Numbered from the stretch's first letter, positions 46,131 through 55,775 are shown. The stretch is DNA of 59,740 bases from Pelagibacteraceae bacterium (GCA_009693705.1 SHWS01000001.1:68067-127806), one strand, 5' to 3'. Made by a program: numbers and translations. The notes: a model not told the origin generated them from the sequence alone.

Positions 46131-46775
46131 ATGGACGAGGACTTATCAATTATTAATGCTAATACAAGAAATGAAAAAATTAAAAACTTTTTAACTAAAA
46201 ATAAAAAAAAATTAGTTTTAGTAATATCAATTTTTGTTTTGCTTCTGATGGGATATTTTGGATACAATGAATATAAAAATAATCAAAAAATTAAAATTTC
46301 TAATGAATTTAATGCTATAGTTACAGAATATTCAGAAACAAATACTGAAAGTACTATCAAAAGATTGATAGATATTATTAATAAAAAAGATCCCACTTAT
46401 TCGCCATTATCATTGTATTTTATAATTGATAATAAACTTATTTCGGATCATGAGCAGGTTGCTAATTTTTTTGATGTTTTAATTAATAAAATCGATCTAG
46501 AAAAAGAAATTAAGAATTTAATTATATACAAAAAAGCACTTTATATTGCTGATCGAGTTGATGAAGGGGAATTATTAAACACGCTTGGTCCATTAATTAA
46601 TACAGAGAGCATTTGGAAATCGCATGCACTATATTTGGTTGCTGAGTTTTTTTATTCAAAAAATGAAAAAGAAAAATCAAAAGAATTTTTTAATCAAATA
46701 ATAAATTTATCAACTGCTAATGAGGATATTAAGCAGCGAGCTCAAATTAGATTGATTAGAGATTTAAGTGAATAA
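46131..46775 (+). CDS. YfgM-like membrane-anchored TPR protein
   Basis: A 214-aa protein with a cytoplasmic N-terminus, one membrane helix (about residues 26-44, KKLVLVISIFVLLLMGYFGY), and a helical, TPR-like C-terminal part. Its position directly upstream of bamB with an 8-base overlap matches YfgM, an ancillary SecYEG subunit that hands proteins to periplasmic chaperones in E. coli. Sequence conservation is low, so the function is transferred mainly from layout and synteny. Confidence 0.75.
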   Translation: MDEDLSIINANTRNEKIKNFLTKNKKKLVLVISIFVLLLMGYFGYNEYKNNQKIKISNEFNAIVTEYSETNTESTIKRLIDIINKKDPTYSPLSLYFIIDNKLISDHEQVANFFDVLINKIDLEKEIKNLIIYKKALYIADRVDEGELLNTLGPLINTESIWKSHALYLVAEFFYSKNEKEKSKEFFNQIINLSTANEDIKQRAQIRLIRDLSE

Positions 46776-48066
46776 GATAATTTTATCAATTCTAGTAATA
46801 TTATTTTTTAATAATTGTTCTTTTAATGAAAATTCAAAAATATGGAAAAATAAGGATAAAAATTTAGCAAACCAGAAAAATATTAAAAAAATATTTAATG
46901 AAAATGAAAAGTTAGTTTCGGAGCTTAATCCGCAGCTAAAACTTGATTTATCCAATATTGAAACTGGCAATAAAGCCATAAACAATCAAAATAATATAGG
47001 ATCTCAAACTTATAAAGGGTCATTAATTAAATCTGCAAACTATAAATTTTCTACAATTGACGATATAAATGGTTTAAATTTAAAGCCTGTTTTTTTAAAC
47101 GATGGTTTAATTTTTTTTAATAATAAAGGCTCAATTATTAAATATAATAATGATCAAAAAATTGTTTGGGAAAAAAACTATTACTCAAAATCTGAAAAGA
47201 AATTAAAGCCTAAACTATATTTTGCAAATAATAATGAAAATTTAATAATTATTGACAATATTTCAAAATATTATTCTGTAAATATTAATACAGGAGAGCT
47301 TAATTGGTCTAAAGCTAACGCTTATCCATTTAATTCTGAAATAAAACTATACAAAGAAAAATTTTTTGCTGTTGATTATAAAAACACCCTAAGATGCTAT
47401 AATATTTCTAATGGATCAGAGTGCTGGAATTTACCAACACAAGATTCATTTACATTGTCTAATGCGCAGCATTCTGTAATTATAATTAACAATCTAGTTA
47501 TATTTAGTAATTCTATAGGCGAAATTACTTCAGTGGATATCGAAACAGGTTTAATAATTTGGCAAGTATCTACTCAAAGTGTTGGTATTGTTAATGAGGC
47601 TTTTAAATTTAAGACATCAAAGTTAGTATCTGATGGTAACTCAATTTTTTTTTCAAATAATAGAAATGAATTTTATTCAATAGATGTAAACACAGGAACT
47701 ACAAATTGGACCAATGAAATAAATTCTAATCTTACACCCGTTATTATTGATAAACTAATTTTTACTGTGTCTAATGATGGATATTTATTTATTGTTGAAA
47801 AAGATAAAGGGAATATTGTTAGAATTAATGATCTACTTATCAATCATGATATTAAAAAAAGAAAATATATTAGACCTATAGGATTTGCTATTGGTGAAAA
47901 AAATTTATTTTTAACATTTAATAATGGTAAAGTAATAGTAGTAAATTTAGAACAAGCAAATATTTTGTATATTGAAAAAGTTTCTGGAGATTATCTTTCT
48001 GAACCCTTTATATTTAATGAAAAGTTATACATTATAAAAAATGGTTCTATAATTGTTTATAGTTAA
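46768..48066 (+). CDS. bamB: Outer membrane assembly lipoprotein BamB (PQQ-like beta-propeller)
   Basis: A BAM complex accessory lipoprotein. It starts with GTG at 46768, giving an N-terminal lipoprotein signal with Cys17 after VILFFNN (a weak lipobox). The rest consists of PQQ-like blade repeats such as SVNINTGELNWSKANA, SVDIETGLIIWQVST and SIDVNTGTTNWTNEIN. The length of 432 aa is in range. It shares its operon with the YfgM-like gene; der (engA), the common downstream neighbour, is replaced by a cupin-like gene. bamD is encoded elsewhere in the window. Confidence 0.88.
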   Translation: MNKIILSILVILFFNNCSFNENSKIWKNKDKNLANQKNIKKIFNENEKLVSELNPQLKLDLSNIETGNKAINNQNNIGSQTYKGSLIKSANYKFSTIDDINGLNLKPVFLNDGLIFFNNKGSIIKYNNDQKIVWEKNYYSKSEKKLKPKLYFANNNENLIIIDNISKYYSVNINTGELNWSKANAYPFNSEIKLYKEKFFAVDYKNTLRCYNISNGSECWNLPTQDSFTLSNAQHSVIIINNLVIFSNSIGEITSVDIETGLIIWQVSTQSVGIVNEAFKFKTSKLVSDGNSIFFSNNRNEFYSIDVNTGTTNWTNEINSNLTPVIIDKLIFTVSNDGYLFIVEKDKGNIVRINDLLINHDIKKRKYIRPIGFAIGEKNLFLTFNNGKVIVVNLEQANILYIEKVSGDYLSEPFIFNEKLYIIKNGSIIVYS

Positions 48067-48068
48067 AA

Positions 48069-48497
48069 ATGTTTTTAAAGCTTCTAGAAAAATTAGGTCG
48101 TAAGAAAGTTGTTTTAGACAGGGGTTCGTCCCATCTAAAATTTAGCGAGGCCAAACCATGGATGAACAGATATTATGTTTTATTTAGACATAGACCTAAA
48201 TGGTTTCCATTTAATATTTTAATTCACGAAATGTTAGCAGATGATCATGGAGAGGGAGTGCATAATCATACATTTCCTTATATGACGATTATTTTAAGAG
48301 GAGGTTATTGGGAAACTTTGAAATCAGGAAAATACTGGCGACCACCTGGATATATCGGTTTTAGATCAGCAAATAATTTACACAGAGTTGATCTAAAACA
48401 AGGAACAAGACCATTAACTTTATTTATTGCAGGACCTTTTGGACTAAGAAAAGGACCAAGGTCTGAATATGGCATTGATTTCACAACTAAAAAATGA
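48069..48497 (+). CDS. Cupin-like protein of unknown function
   Basis: A 142-aa soluble protein. The segment HEMLADDHGEGVHNHTFPYM followed by TIILRGGYWET and later NNLHRVDL resembles a cupin metal site (clustered His/Glu on one strand, a second His later). A basic RHRPKWFPFN segment precedes it. I do not recognise a substrate. It follows bamB by 2 bases and overlaps zapE by 4, so it is firmly in this operon and is not a spurious frame. Confidence 0.65.
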   Translation: MFLKLLEKLGRKKVVLDRGSSHLKFSEAKPWMNRYYVLFRHRPKWFPFNILIHEMLADDHGEGVHNHTFPYMTIILRGGYWETLKSGKYWRPPGYIGFRSANNLHRVDLKQGTRPLTLFIAGPFGLRKGPRSEYGIDFTTKK

Positions 48498-49546
48498 ATT
48501 TAGGTAAATTATATCTCAATTACTGCGAAGAAAAAGGATTAGAAATAAACCAAAGCCAAACAGAGATAGTAGGGTTAATAAATACATTTTATCAGACAAA
48601 TTTTAATAATTTTATTTTTTTAGATTTGTTTTCTAAAAAATCTAAGAAAATAGGCTTTTATTTATATGGAGATGTTGGAGTCGGCAAAACTATGATTTTA
48701 GATTTTTTTTATGAAAACTTTAATCCATCAAAAAAAAAATTTCATTTTAATCAATTTATGATTAGTTTTCATGATTTTACATTTCAAAACAAAAACAATA
48801 AAAAAGAAAACGTAATTGATAAGTTTGTTAAAAAATTAAAGCAAAAATATAAATTAATCTATTTTGACGAATTTCAAGTCACTAACATTGTTGATGCAAT
48901 GATACTGGGTAATTTGTTTAAGAAAATTTTCGATCAAAATATAAAAGTTATTTTTTCATCAAATACGAAAATAAGTGATCTTTATAAAGAAGGACTTCAA
49001 AGAGAACAGTTTTTACCATTTATTAAGATTATGATGAATAAGTGTTTTGAAAAAAAACTTCTTATAAAAGAAGATTATCGTAAATCTAAAAAAAATAGAA
49101 AGGAAGGTTTTTTTTATCCCTTAAATAAATCTACTAATTTTAAAATAAATCAACTTTTTAGACAAATAACTGCAAATAAAACTAAACAAGAAAAAATTTT
49201 ATCCATCAAAGGAAGAAAAGTTGTGATTAAAAATTTCTACGAGGGATATGCAAGATTTGATTTTAAAGATCTTTGCGATAAAAACATTGGTGCAGAAGAC
49301 TATATTAAAATTGCAGAAGCCTGCAATTTTATGGTAATAGAAAATGTGCCAAATTTTAGCAATCAAAATTCAGATCAACAAAATAGGTTTATTACTTTAA
49401 TTGATATTCTCTATGAAAAAAAAATATCATTATTAATTTCTTGTGTTGTTGAATTAAGATTAATTAAATCTTCATTAAGTTTGGCTGAACCATTTAAAAG
49501 AACTTTAAGTAGATTGTCCGAACTTACATCTAATAAGTTAAATTGA
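48494..49546 (+). CDS. zapE: ZapE/AFG1-family AAA ATPase
   Basis: An ATPase of 350 aa with Walker A YGDVGVGKTMILDFF, Walker B YFDEFQVTNIVDAMIL, and the SSNTKISDLYKEGLQR motif characteristic of AFG1/LACE1/ZapE. In E. coli ZapE associates with the Z-ring during constriction, and mitochondrial homologues assist quality control of respiratory complexes. It overlaps the cupin-like gene by 4 bases and is the last gene of the unit, followed by a hairpin. Confidence 0.9.
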   Translation: MNLGKLYLNYCEEKGLEINQSQTEIVGLINTFYQTNFNNFIFLDLFSKKSKKIGFYLYGDVGVGKTMILDFFYENFNPSKKKFHFNQFMISFHDFTFQNKNNKKENVIDKFVKKLKQKYKLIYFDEFQVTNIVDAMILGNLFKKIFDQNIKVIFSSNTKISDLYKEGLQREQFLPFIKIMMNKCFEKKLLIKEDYRKSKKNRKEGFFYPLNKSTNFKINQLFRQITANKTKQEKILSIKGRKVVIKNFYEGYARFDFKDLCDKNIGAEDYIKIAEACNFMVIENVPNFSNQNSDQQNRFITLIDILYEKKISLLISCVVELRLIKSSLSLAEPFKRTLSRLSELTSNKLN

Positions 49547-49558
49547 TAAAACACTATT

Positions 49559-49590
49559 ATCTTGGTCAAACAAGATTGTTTTAATTTTTT
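49559..49590 (+). terminator. Probable terminator after zapE
   Basis: A 6-bp stem ATCTTG/CAAGAT with a 6-base loop lies 13 bases after the zapE stop and is followed by a T-rich stretch (TGTTTTAATTTTTTTTTA). The stem is short, so confidence is moderate; the T tract overlaps the end of the convergent photolyase gene. Confidence 0.5.
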
Positions 49591-51002
49591 TTTATACGTT
49601 TAAAAGCTTCCAAGGCAGACGCTCTTGCTTGTTCATGCACAACAATGGGCTCAGGATAATTTTTTCCAATAGTTATTTTAATTTCTTCTTGAATTTCTTT
49701 TTCTAATTCCCAGGGTTTATGAAGAAATTTATTTGGCATATTTTTAAGTTCTGGCACCCATTTTTTAGTATAAGTTCCTTCTGGATCAAATTTAATTCCT
49801 TGTATTGTTGGGTTAAAAATTCTGAAATAAGGTGCAGCATCAGCTCCGCAGCCCGCAACCCATTGCCATTGAGCAACATTGCTGGCTTCATTGTAATCCA
49901 CTAGGCAATTCTTGAAGTATTTTTCTCCCTCCATCCAGTGAATTCTTAGGTGTTTTACTAAAAAAGAAGCAACAATCATTCTTACTCTATTGTGCATCCA
50001 GCCAGTTTCATATAGTTCCCTCATTCCAGCATCAACGATTGGATAGCCTGTCTTTCCTTGTTTCCATTTTTTTAAAAATTTATCATTTTTAACCCACGGG
50101 AAATTATCAAATTCTTTTCTTAAATTGCCCTGTAACATTTGAGGAAAATAATTAATCAAACTATGAGAAAATTCTCGCCAACCAAGCTCATTTATATACT
50201 TCCTGTATCCTTTGGCTTTTTTTGCTAGGGAACTACATTTGTTCCAAATACTCTCAACATGTATTTGGCCAAATTTTAAATAAGGAGATAGTTTGGATGT
50301 ACCATTAACCCCAGGGATATCTCTTGCTTCACCATAATTATTAATTTTATCTTTTATTAACTCATCTAATTTTATTTTTGCCTCAATTTCTGAAGGTCTC
50401 CAATATTTTTCAAATTTTTTAAACCAATTTTTATTAGGCAAAATTTCTTTTGCTTCAATAGTACTTTTAAAAAAAGTAAACGACTTGTCTAACTTCTTTA
50501 TTTGAGATATTTTAGAAGGTACTTGATTTAAATATTTTAGTTCAGCGCTTTTCCAAAATGGAGTAAAAACTTTAAAAGGCGTTCCATCATTTTTAGTGAT
50601 ATCTTGAAATTCATTTAATATATTACCTTTAAAATATTTATAATTTATTTGGTTTTTTATAAATATATCTCTAATTTTTTTACCTTTGGCAATTATATCT
50701 GGTTCATAGACTTTGCTCCAATAAATAGTAACGTCATCATTTTTTTTAATCTTAGATAATATTTCTATTTCATCACCTTCAATTATTTCTAATGATATAT
50801 TGAATTTTTTTAAATCAATTTCAAAAGCTTCAAGAGATTTTGATAACCACCATTTCTGTGCTTCTCTTTTTTTATCAAAATTTTTATTATTATAAATATA
50901 TAATGCAGAAACTTTTTTGTGATTTTGACTTGCAAATGATAAAGCGGAATTATGTTCAATTCTTAAATCTTCCCTGATCCACACAATTGCATTATTAGTC
51001 AT
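49581..51002 (-). CDS. phrB: Deoxyribodipyrimidine photo-lyase
   Basis: Blue-light enzyme splitting cyclobutane pyrimidine dimers, fitting a sunlit-ocean organism. The N-terminal photolyase domain (IVWIREDLRIEHNSAL) binds the antenna chromophore. The FAD domain carries WREFSHSLIN, TGYPIVDAGMRELYETGWMHNRVRMIVASF and NVAQWQWVAGCGADAAPYFRIFNP. The 473-aa length is normal. These features favour CPD class I photolyase over a cryptochrome or 6-4 enzyme. Confidence 0.94.
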   Translation of the reverse strand: MTNNAIVWIREDLRIEHNSALSFASQNHKKVSALYIYNNKNFDKKREAQKWWLSKSLEAFEIDLKKFNISLEIIEGDEIEILSKIKKNDDVTIYWSKVYEPDIIAKGKKIRDIFIKNQINYKYFKGNILNEFQDITKNDGTPFKVFTPFWKSAELKYLNQVPSKISQIKKLDKSFTFFKSTIEAKEILPNKNWFKKFEKYWRPSEIEAKIKLDELIKDKINNYGEARDIPGVNGTSKLSPYLKFGQIHVESIWNKCSSLAKKAKGYRKYINELGWREFSHSLINYFPQMLQGNLRKEFDNFPWVKNDKFLKKWKQGKTGYPIVDAGMRELYETGWMHNRVRMIVASFLVKHLRIHWMEGEKYFKNCLVDYNEASNVAQWQWVAGCGADAAPYFRIFNPTIQGIKFDPEGTYTKKWVPELKNMPNKFLHKPWELEKEIQEEIKITIGKNYPEPIVVHEQARASALEAFKRIKKN

Positions 51003-51084
51003 TGAAATTATTTTTTATTAGTTAAAATTTGTGTACTCTAAAATTGAATTAGCTTTAAAAGGAATTGAAAATTTTTTCAAGATG

Positions 51085-53238
51085 TTAATCTATTCCAAGA
51101 TGTTTTTTTCTTTTATTCACCCAAGTTCTAATTAAATTATCAAATATCAGACCTATGAAAGCAACACAAACTCCGAGGAGCAATCCTATGCCTGCACCTT
51201 TTTTATCAGATAAAGCTTTAAGAATATATTGTCCCAAGTCTTCAGTTCCAATAAAAGCCCCTATAATTACCATAAATAAAGCAAATACAATTGTTTGATT
51301 TAAACCAAGCATCATGTGAGGAAATGCTAAAGGAAATTCTATTTTCAATAATCTTTGTATTTTTGTTACACCGGACATTGAAGCTACATCATGTAAAGCT
51401 GCTGGAACACTTTTTAATCCCTCTATTGTGTATCTTACAGCTGGTATAGTCGCATAAACTACCACCGCAATAAGGACGGATGTATCGGTTATTCCGAAAA
51501 GCATCATTACTGGAATTAAATAGACAAATGAAGGAAATGTTTGAAAAATATCACAAAGGGCCAACATAAAGCTTGTAGTATGTTTGTTTTGAAAACATAA
51601 AGTTCCTACAATTAATCCAATTATACATGACACAATAACTCCAAAAGTTGCCATATAAGTTGTAACCAAAGCTCTGTCCCACCATGGGCTTAATGCTATG
51701 AATAAACTTAATCCACCAACGATTAACGCCGAACGAATTCCACCAACTATATAACCTGCTCCAATAATTAATACTAAAGTAGCAACAGCTGGCATTCTTA
51801 AATACAAGGCCCTCATTGGTTGAAGTACCTCTATTATTAACCAAGTATTAAATATTTTTAAACTATAAAAGAAAGTATCAAAAATCCAATCAACTCCTTT
51901 GTTCCAGAAATCTGCAGTTGATATTCCTTTGTTGTGTGGAATCTCAAATAAATAATTAAAACCATTTATTAAATAAAAAGATCCAATATATGAAATTGTC
52001 ACCCCAACAATTACTGACCCAGCAAAAAACAAAGTATTTTTATAACGTTGAAAAAATGTTAAGTTACCAAAATAATCATTTTGTTTATTTGCCCAGGCTA
52101 AAGACATTTTATCTAACAGTATTGCAATCAAGCTAATACATAAACCGGCTTCTAATGCTGCTCCAATATTTAGTTGGTTTAAAGCTACCAGTAAATAATG
52201 ACCTAATCCTTGAGCACCAATATAAGCTGCAATAACGGCCATAGAAAAACACACCATAATAACCTGGTTCACTCCAATTAAAATATCTCTTCTTGCAGTT
52301 GGAATTAATACTTTAAACATTAGTTGATAATTATTACATCCACTCATTTTACCAGCTTCTATAACTTCTAAAGGCACCGATCTAAGACCTAACAAAGTTA
52401 ATAGGATCATTGGTGGAATAGCAACAATCATTGTTATAATAACTGCAGCATGATCACCATTACCGAACAGAACCAACGCAGGTACAAGAACTGAATATTG
52501 AGGCATAGTTTGCATAACCATTAGTATTGGATTTAAGAATTTTTCAACACGTTTGCTCTTGAAGGCCAAAATACCTAAGATCAATCCAAAAATAAATGAA
52601 AGCGGTGTTGCTACCAATATAAACGAAAGTGTTTTCATTGAAGGTTCCCACTGACCAAAGATGGAAACGTAAATCATTGTTAGACCAGCAAAAATTCCTA
52701 GACCTTTGCCGCTTAATTTATAGCCTAATATTGCAGTACCTGCTGCAACTATTGTCCAAGGTAAACCTGGAAGTTTTGCCCATGGGTTTGCATCTATCCA
52801 ATCCCAACTTGTAAACGTAACAACGGTTTCAACCCCGCCTAAGATAATTTCTCTAATCAATTCAATGACAAATGTCATAATTGCACTTATATTTCTTGTT
52901 ATTTTTAGTATTAAAGGTTGAGTTCGAAATTCCTGAGTATCTTCATTCCAATATTCTACTGGCATCCATTCTTCTAGTAAAAAAACTATAAAGTCATTTA
53001 CCCAAATAGGCAGCCAACCAAGTAATGGAGGTAGTCTCCAAAAGTTATCAAATGGATAATATCTAACTTCTGTGCCAAACATTGTATAGCTAACTTGATT
53101 TGGGTCTTTAATAAATTCTGCCTGTACTCTTATAAATTTATAAGTTTCTGGAACATCAATTGCAAAACATAAGAAAAAAAATACAACCAACAAAAATAAC
53201 CATTGAATTAATTTTGGATATTTTTTTAATAATTCCAT
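51085..53238 (-). CDS. proW: Glycine betaine/proline-type ABC permease, two permease domains fused
   Basis: Inner-membrane part of an osmolyte/betaine importer. At 717 aa it is about twice the usual ProW size and contains two complete transport domains, each with its own EAA loop: EAGKMSGCNNYQLMFKVLIP (about residues 295-315) and DVASMSGVTKIQRLLKIEFP (about 620-640). The N-terminus includes extra membrane segments. The fused halves probably make the permease dimer in one chain. It follows proV by 3 bases. Confidence 0.92.
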   Translation of the reverse strand: MELLKKYPKLIQWLFLLVVFFFLCFAIDVPETYKFIRVQAEFIKDPNQVSYTMFGTEVRYYPFDNFWRLPPLLGWLPIWVNDFIVFLLEEWMPVEYWNEDTQEFRTQPLILKITRNISAIMTFVIELIREIILGGVETVVTFTSWDWIDANPWAKLPGLPWTIVAAGTAILGYKLSGKGLGIFAGLTMIYVSIFGQWEPSMKTLSFILVATPLSFIFGLILGILAFKSKRVEKFLNPILMVMQTMPQYSVLVPALVLFGNGDHAAVIITMIVAIPPMILLTLLGLRSVPLEVIEAGKMSGCNNYQLMFKVLIPTARRDILIGVNQVIMVCFSMAVIAAYIGAQGLGHYLLVALNQLNIGAALEAGLCISLIAILLDKMSLAWANKQNDYFGNLTFFQRYKNTLFFAGSVIVGVTISYIGSFYLINGFNYLFEIPHNKGISTADFWNKGVDWIFDTFFYSLKIFNTWLIIEVLQPMRALYLRMPAVATLVLIIGAGYIVGGIRSALIVGGLSLFIALSPWWDRALVTTYMATFGVIVSCIIGLIVGTLCFQNKHTTSFMLALCDIFQTFPSFVYLIPVMMLFGITDTSVLIAVVVYATIPAVRYTIEGLKSVPAALHDVASMSGVTKIQRLLKIEFPLAFPHMMLGLNQTIVFALFMVIIGAFIGTEDLGQYILKALSDKKGAGIGLLLGVCVAFIGLIFDNLIRTWVNKRKKHLGID

Positions 53239-53241
53239 ATT

Positions 53242-54273
53242 TTAATTATTATTTCTTTTTCCTCCAAAAACAGTGTTAATAATTTTTGAAGGATGAACTG
53301 TTCCAACAATTTTATTATTAATATCAACTACAGCAACATTTTTTTCTTGAGATAAAATTTTCTTAGCCACATGTCCGATTATTGAATTTTTTGAAACTTT
53401 GAAATCACTTAAATTTTCATTACTTATCTTATCCATAACATCTTCAATTTTTAAGACTTTTTCTCTAGGCACTTCCTCGGTAAACCTTCTTACATAATCT
53501 GTTGCTGGATTTAATACAATATTTGCTGGTGTATCTAATTGTTCAATAATTCCATCTTTCATAATTGCTATGCGATCAGCAAGTTTTAAAGCTTCGTCAA
53601 AATCATGCGTTATGAACATGATTGTTTTTTTTAATTTTTCTTGAAGCCTTAAAAATTCATCCTGCATTTCTTTTCTAATTAAAGGATCTAATGCAGAAAA
53701 AGGTTCATCTAAAAACCAAATGTCAGGTTCTACTGCTAAAGATCGAGCAATACCCACTCTTTGTTGTTGTCCACCAGAAAGCTCTCTTGGAAAATAGTTT
53801 TCTCTTCCATCAAGACCAACAAGTTTAACCATATCCATAGCCTTATTGATAGTTTCTTGAGTTTTAATTCCTTTAATTTGAAGTGGAAAAGCAATATTTT
53901 CCACAACTGTTTTGTGCGGAAGCAAAGCAAAACTCTGAAAAACCATTCCCATTTTATTTCTTCTAAGATTAATTAGTTGTTTGTTATTTAATGAGAGCAA
54001 ATCTTGACCTTCAATAAAAATTTTTCCTGCAGTAGCGTCTGTTAATCTAGAAATACATCTTAATAATGTAGATTTTCCTGATCCTGATAAGCCCATAACA
54101 ACCAATATTTCTCCTTTTGAAACCTCAAAAGAAGCGTTATTAACACCTACAATACACCCGTTGTCTTGAAATGTTTTTGCATCGACATTACCATTTGCTT
54201 CTTGAAGCATTTTCTGAGCTTTTGCTCCAAAAATTTTATAAACAGAATCACATTTAATTACTGGTTCGGTCAT
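53242..54273 (-). CDS. proV: Glycine betaine/proline-type ABC transporter ATPase
   Basis: ATPase driving the adjacent permease. Walker A GLSGSGKST, Q-loop FQSFALLPH, signature LSGGQQQRVGIARSLA, Walker B IWFLDEPFSALD and the switch His in FITHDFDEAL are present. The C-terminal about 65 residues form a CBS-like segment (IIGHVAKKILSQEKNVAVVD) that in OpuA/ProU systems senses ionic strength or cyclic-di-AMP. The 343-aa length is somewhat below E. coli ProV (400 aa), with only one CBS repeat apparent. Confidence 0.94.
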   Translation of the reverse strand: MTEPVIKCDSVYKIFGAKAQKMLQEANGNVDAKTFQDNGCIVGVNNASFEVSKGEILVVMGLSGSGKSTLLRCISRLTDATAGKIFIEGQDLLSLNNKQLINLRRNKMGMVFQSFALLPHKTVVENIAFPLQIKGIKTQETINKAMDMVKLVGLDGRENYFPRELSGGQQQRVGIARSLAVEPDIWFLDEPFSALDPLIRKEMQDEFLRLQEKLKKTIMFITHDFDEALKLADRIAIMKDGIIEQLDTPANIVLNPATDYVRRFTEEVPREKVLKIEDVMDKISNENLSDFKVSKNSIIGHVAKKILSQEKNVAVVDINNKIVGTVHPSKIINTVFGGKRNNN

Positions 54274-54343
54274 AATATTTATAATTTTATACGAAATAAA
54301 AGTTAAAATATAGTTTAAAATAATTTGTATTTACATTTCTTTT

Positions 54344-54895
54344 CTAAAAATTTTTAATAAAATAAACTCTTGTATCAATCCCTGTGCTTAAAAAACTTAA
54401 AGCATCTCCACTAACTGTAATTGTTTCTTCTTTACCGTCAATAGTTCCCTTTAAAACATATCCAGCAACGCATTTTTTATTTTCACTATCCCATTTGACA
54501 AATGTTTCCTGAATTTGATTTCCATTGTTAGTATATATTTGATGAGCTTTTAAGTTGATTAAATTAGCACCCAATAAAGTACGTTGAGGAATAAGTTTTG
54601 TTGCATTACAAACTTTTTCATAAAGCTCTTCAGACAATTTATAATTATCAGTTCCATCATAAGTTACTAAAATACCAGAAGGTAGATTTGACATCATTTC
54701 ACTTAGTTTTCTTTTTTCTGAGTTTTTTTCTTCTTCTTTTTTCATTTTGGCAACCAGATCTTTATCATGACCAAAAAAAATATTTAAAATAGCAAAAGAT
54801 AAAATTACAATAATTGTTATAATAACAAGGCCCGCTAATTGTCTAACTGGCTCGGGTAATTCTCTTAATTTATTTAAATGTTTATCTTGCAGCAT
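54344..54895 (-). CDS. Membrane-anchored protein of unknown function
   Basis: I do not recognise a family. From the ATG at 54895 the protein has 183 aa: a short basic N-terminus, one hydrophobic segment (LAGLVIITIIVILSFAILNIFFG, about residues 20-42 when counted from that start), a charged Lys/Glu linker of coiled-coil character, and a globular C-terminal domain with two Cys (EKVCNAT and NKKCVAG) that could form a periplasmic disulfide. An in-frame ATG at 54931 would overlap the MORN gene's end. It lies between the MORN gene and proV, 70 bases before the latter, on the same strand. Confidence 0.65.
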   Translation of the reverse strand: MLQDKHLNKLRELPEPVRQLAGLVIITIIVILSFAILNIFFGHDKDLVAKMKKEEEKNSEKRKLSEMMSNLPSGILVTYDGTDNYKLSEELYEKVCNATKLIPQRTLLGANLINLKAHQIYTNNGNQIQETFVKWDSENKKCVAGYVLKGTIDGKEETITVSGDALSFLSTGIDTRVYFIKNF

Positions 54896-54903
54896 TATTT
54901 TAA

Positions 54904-55281
54904 TTATTCTTGCAATTCGCCATTTTTCCAAATTCCTGTTTTTTCTTTTCCATCAGCCCAGGTAAAAGTTCCTTTTCCATTCATAAAACCATTCGCCCAT
55001 TCACCTTTGTAAGTTGAACCATCTGGAAAAATCAAAACACCTTCACCACTCCAAAGACTTTTTTTAAATTCACCCTTATAAATATATCCATTTGGCCAAG
55101 TTTCAGTGCCTTGACCATGTTTTTTTGTTCCAGCCCATTCTCCTTCGTACATTGTTTTATCTGTATAAATCCATTTTCCAAAACCATTATCACAATTTCC
55201 TTCTTGGCATCCTGTGACAGCAGCCAAAGTTAGAGAGGTAATAAAAAAACTAAAAGTTATTGAGATAAGATACTTTTTCAT
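54904..55281 (-). CDS. Exported MORN-repeat protein
   Basis: A 125-aa protein with an N-terminal signal peptide (about residues 1-20, ending TLAAVTG) and three to four MORN repeats of the form Y-x-G-E-[WF]-x7-G-x-G-x4-[PA]-[ND]-G: YEGEWAGTKKHGQGTETWPNG, YKGEFKKSLWSGEGVLIFPDG, YKGEWANGFMNGKGTFTWADG. MORN repeats bind proteins or lipids; no specific function is known for bacterial periplasmic examples like this. It is in the same orientation as the betaine transporter genes. Confidence 0.8.
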   Translation of the reverse strand: MKKYLISITFSFFITSLTLAAVTGCQEGNCDNGFGKWIYTDKTMYEGEWAGTKKHGQGTETWPNGYIYKGEFKKSLWSGEGVLIFPDGSTYKGEWANGFMNGKGTFTWADGKEKTGIWKNGELQE

Positions 55282-55313
55282 TACTATATTTTACATCAAA
55301 TTTGATTGAAAAA

Positions 55314-55775
55314 TCAAATTTGATTCTCATTTTTTCTGCATAAATAAAAAGAAATATCCTTTTCAAAGTCATCATTTTTTAAATATTGTGTAATTTCGTG
55401 AATTAATTCACCTGTTTTTCTATCTATAATACCAGATTCCGAGTAATTTTTTACTTTATCAGTAGCTTTAAAAAAAACTATGTCTTTATTTAAAATTTTG
55501 ATTTCAAGTTTTTCCGTATTAGATATGAATAATGACAATCCGTTAATTAAAAGTATATCTGGTAGTTTTGCGTCTATTTCAAATTTATCTAAATTTTTAT
55601 TATTTAAATCTTTGGCTAAAAAAGTTTCATAATTATATTCTGAATTCTTAAGTATTTTTTTTTCTAAGTCACACGCAAAACTAAGTTTAATATTTTCTTG
55701 AACATCAACATCTTTTGCAAAAGATAAAGTAAAGGCTAATAAACTAAGAGATATATATAAAAAATACTTAATCAT
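55314..55775 (-). CDS. Small exported protein of unknown function
   Basis: I do not recognise the family. The 153-aa product has a signal peptide (MIKYFLYISLSLLAFTLSFA, cleaved near residue 20), then a predicted beta-rich domain with two Cys (SFACDLEKK and FYLCRKNE) at its two ends, suggesting a disulfide in the periplasm. The size, composition and start (ATG) look like a real gene. It lies 32 bases upstream of the MORN gene and beyond the proX terminator, so it may begin a transcript of its own. Confidence 0.6.
   Translation of the reverse strand: MIKYFLYISLSLLAFTLSFAKDVDVQENIKLSFACDLEKKILKNSEYNYETFLAKDLNNKNLDKFEIDAKLPDILLINGLSLFISNTEKLEIKILNKDIVFFKATDKVKNYSESGIIDRKTGELIHEITQYLKNDDFEKDISFYLCRKNENQI

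Noticed and set aside
54896..54931. Upstream in-frame ATG for the membrane-anchored unknown protein
   Set aside because: It would overlap the conserved end of the MORN gene; the ATG at 54895 follows that gene's stop.
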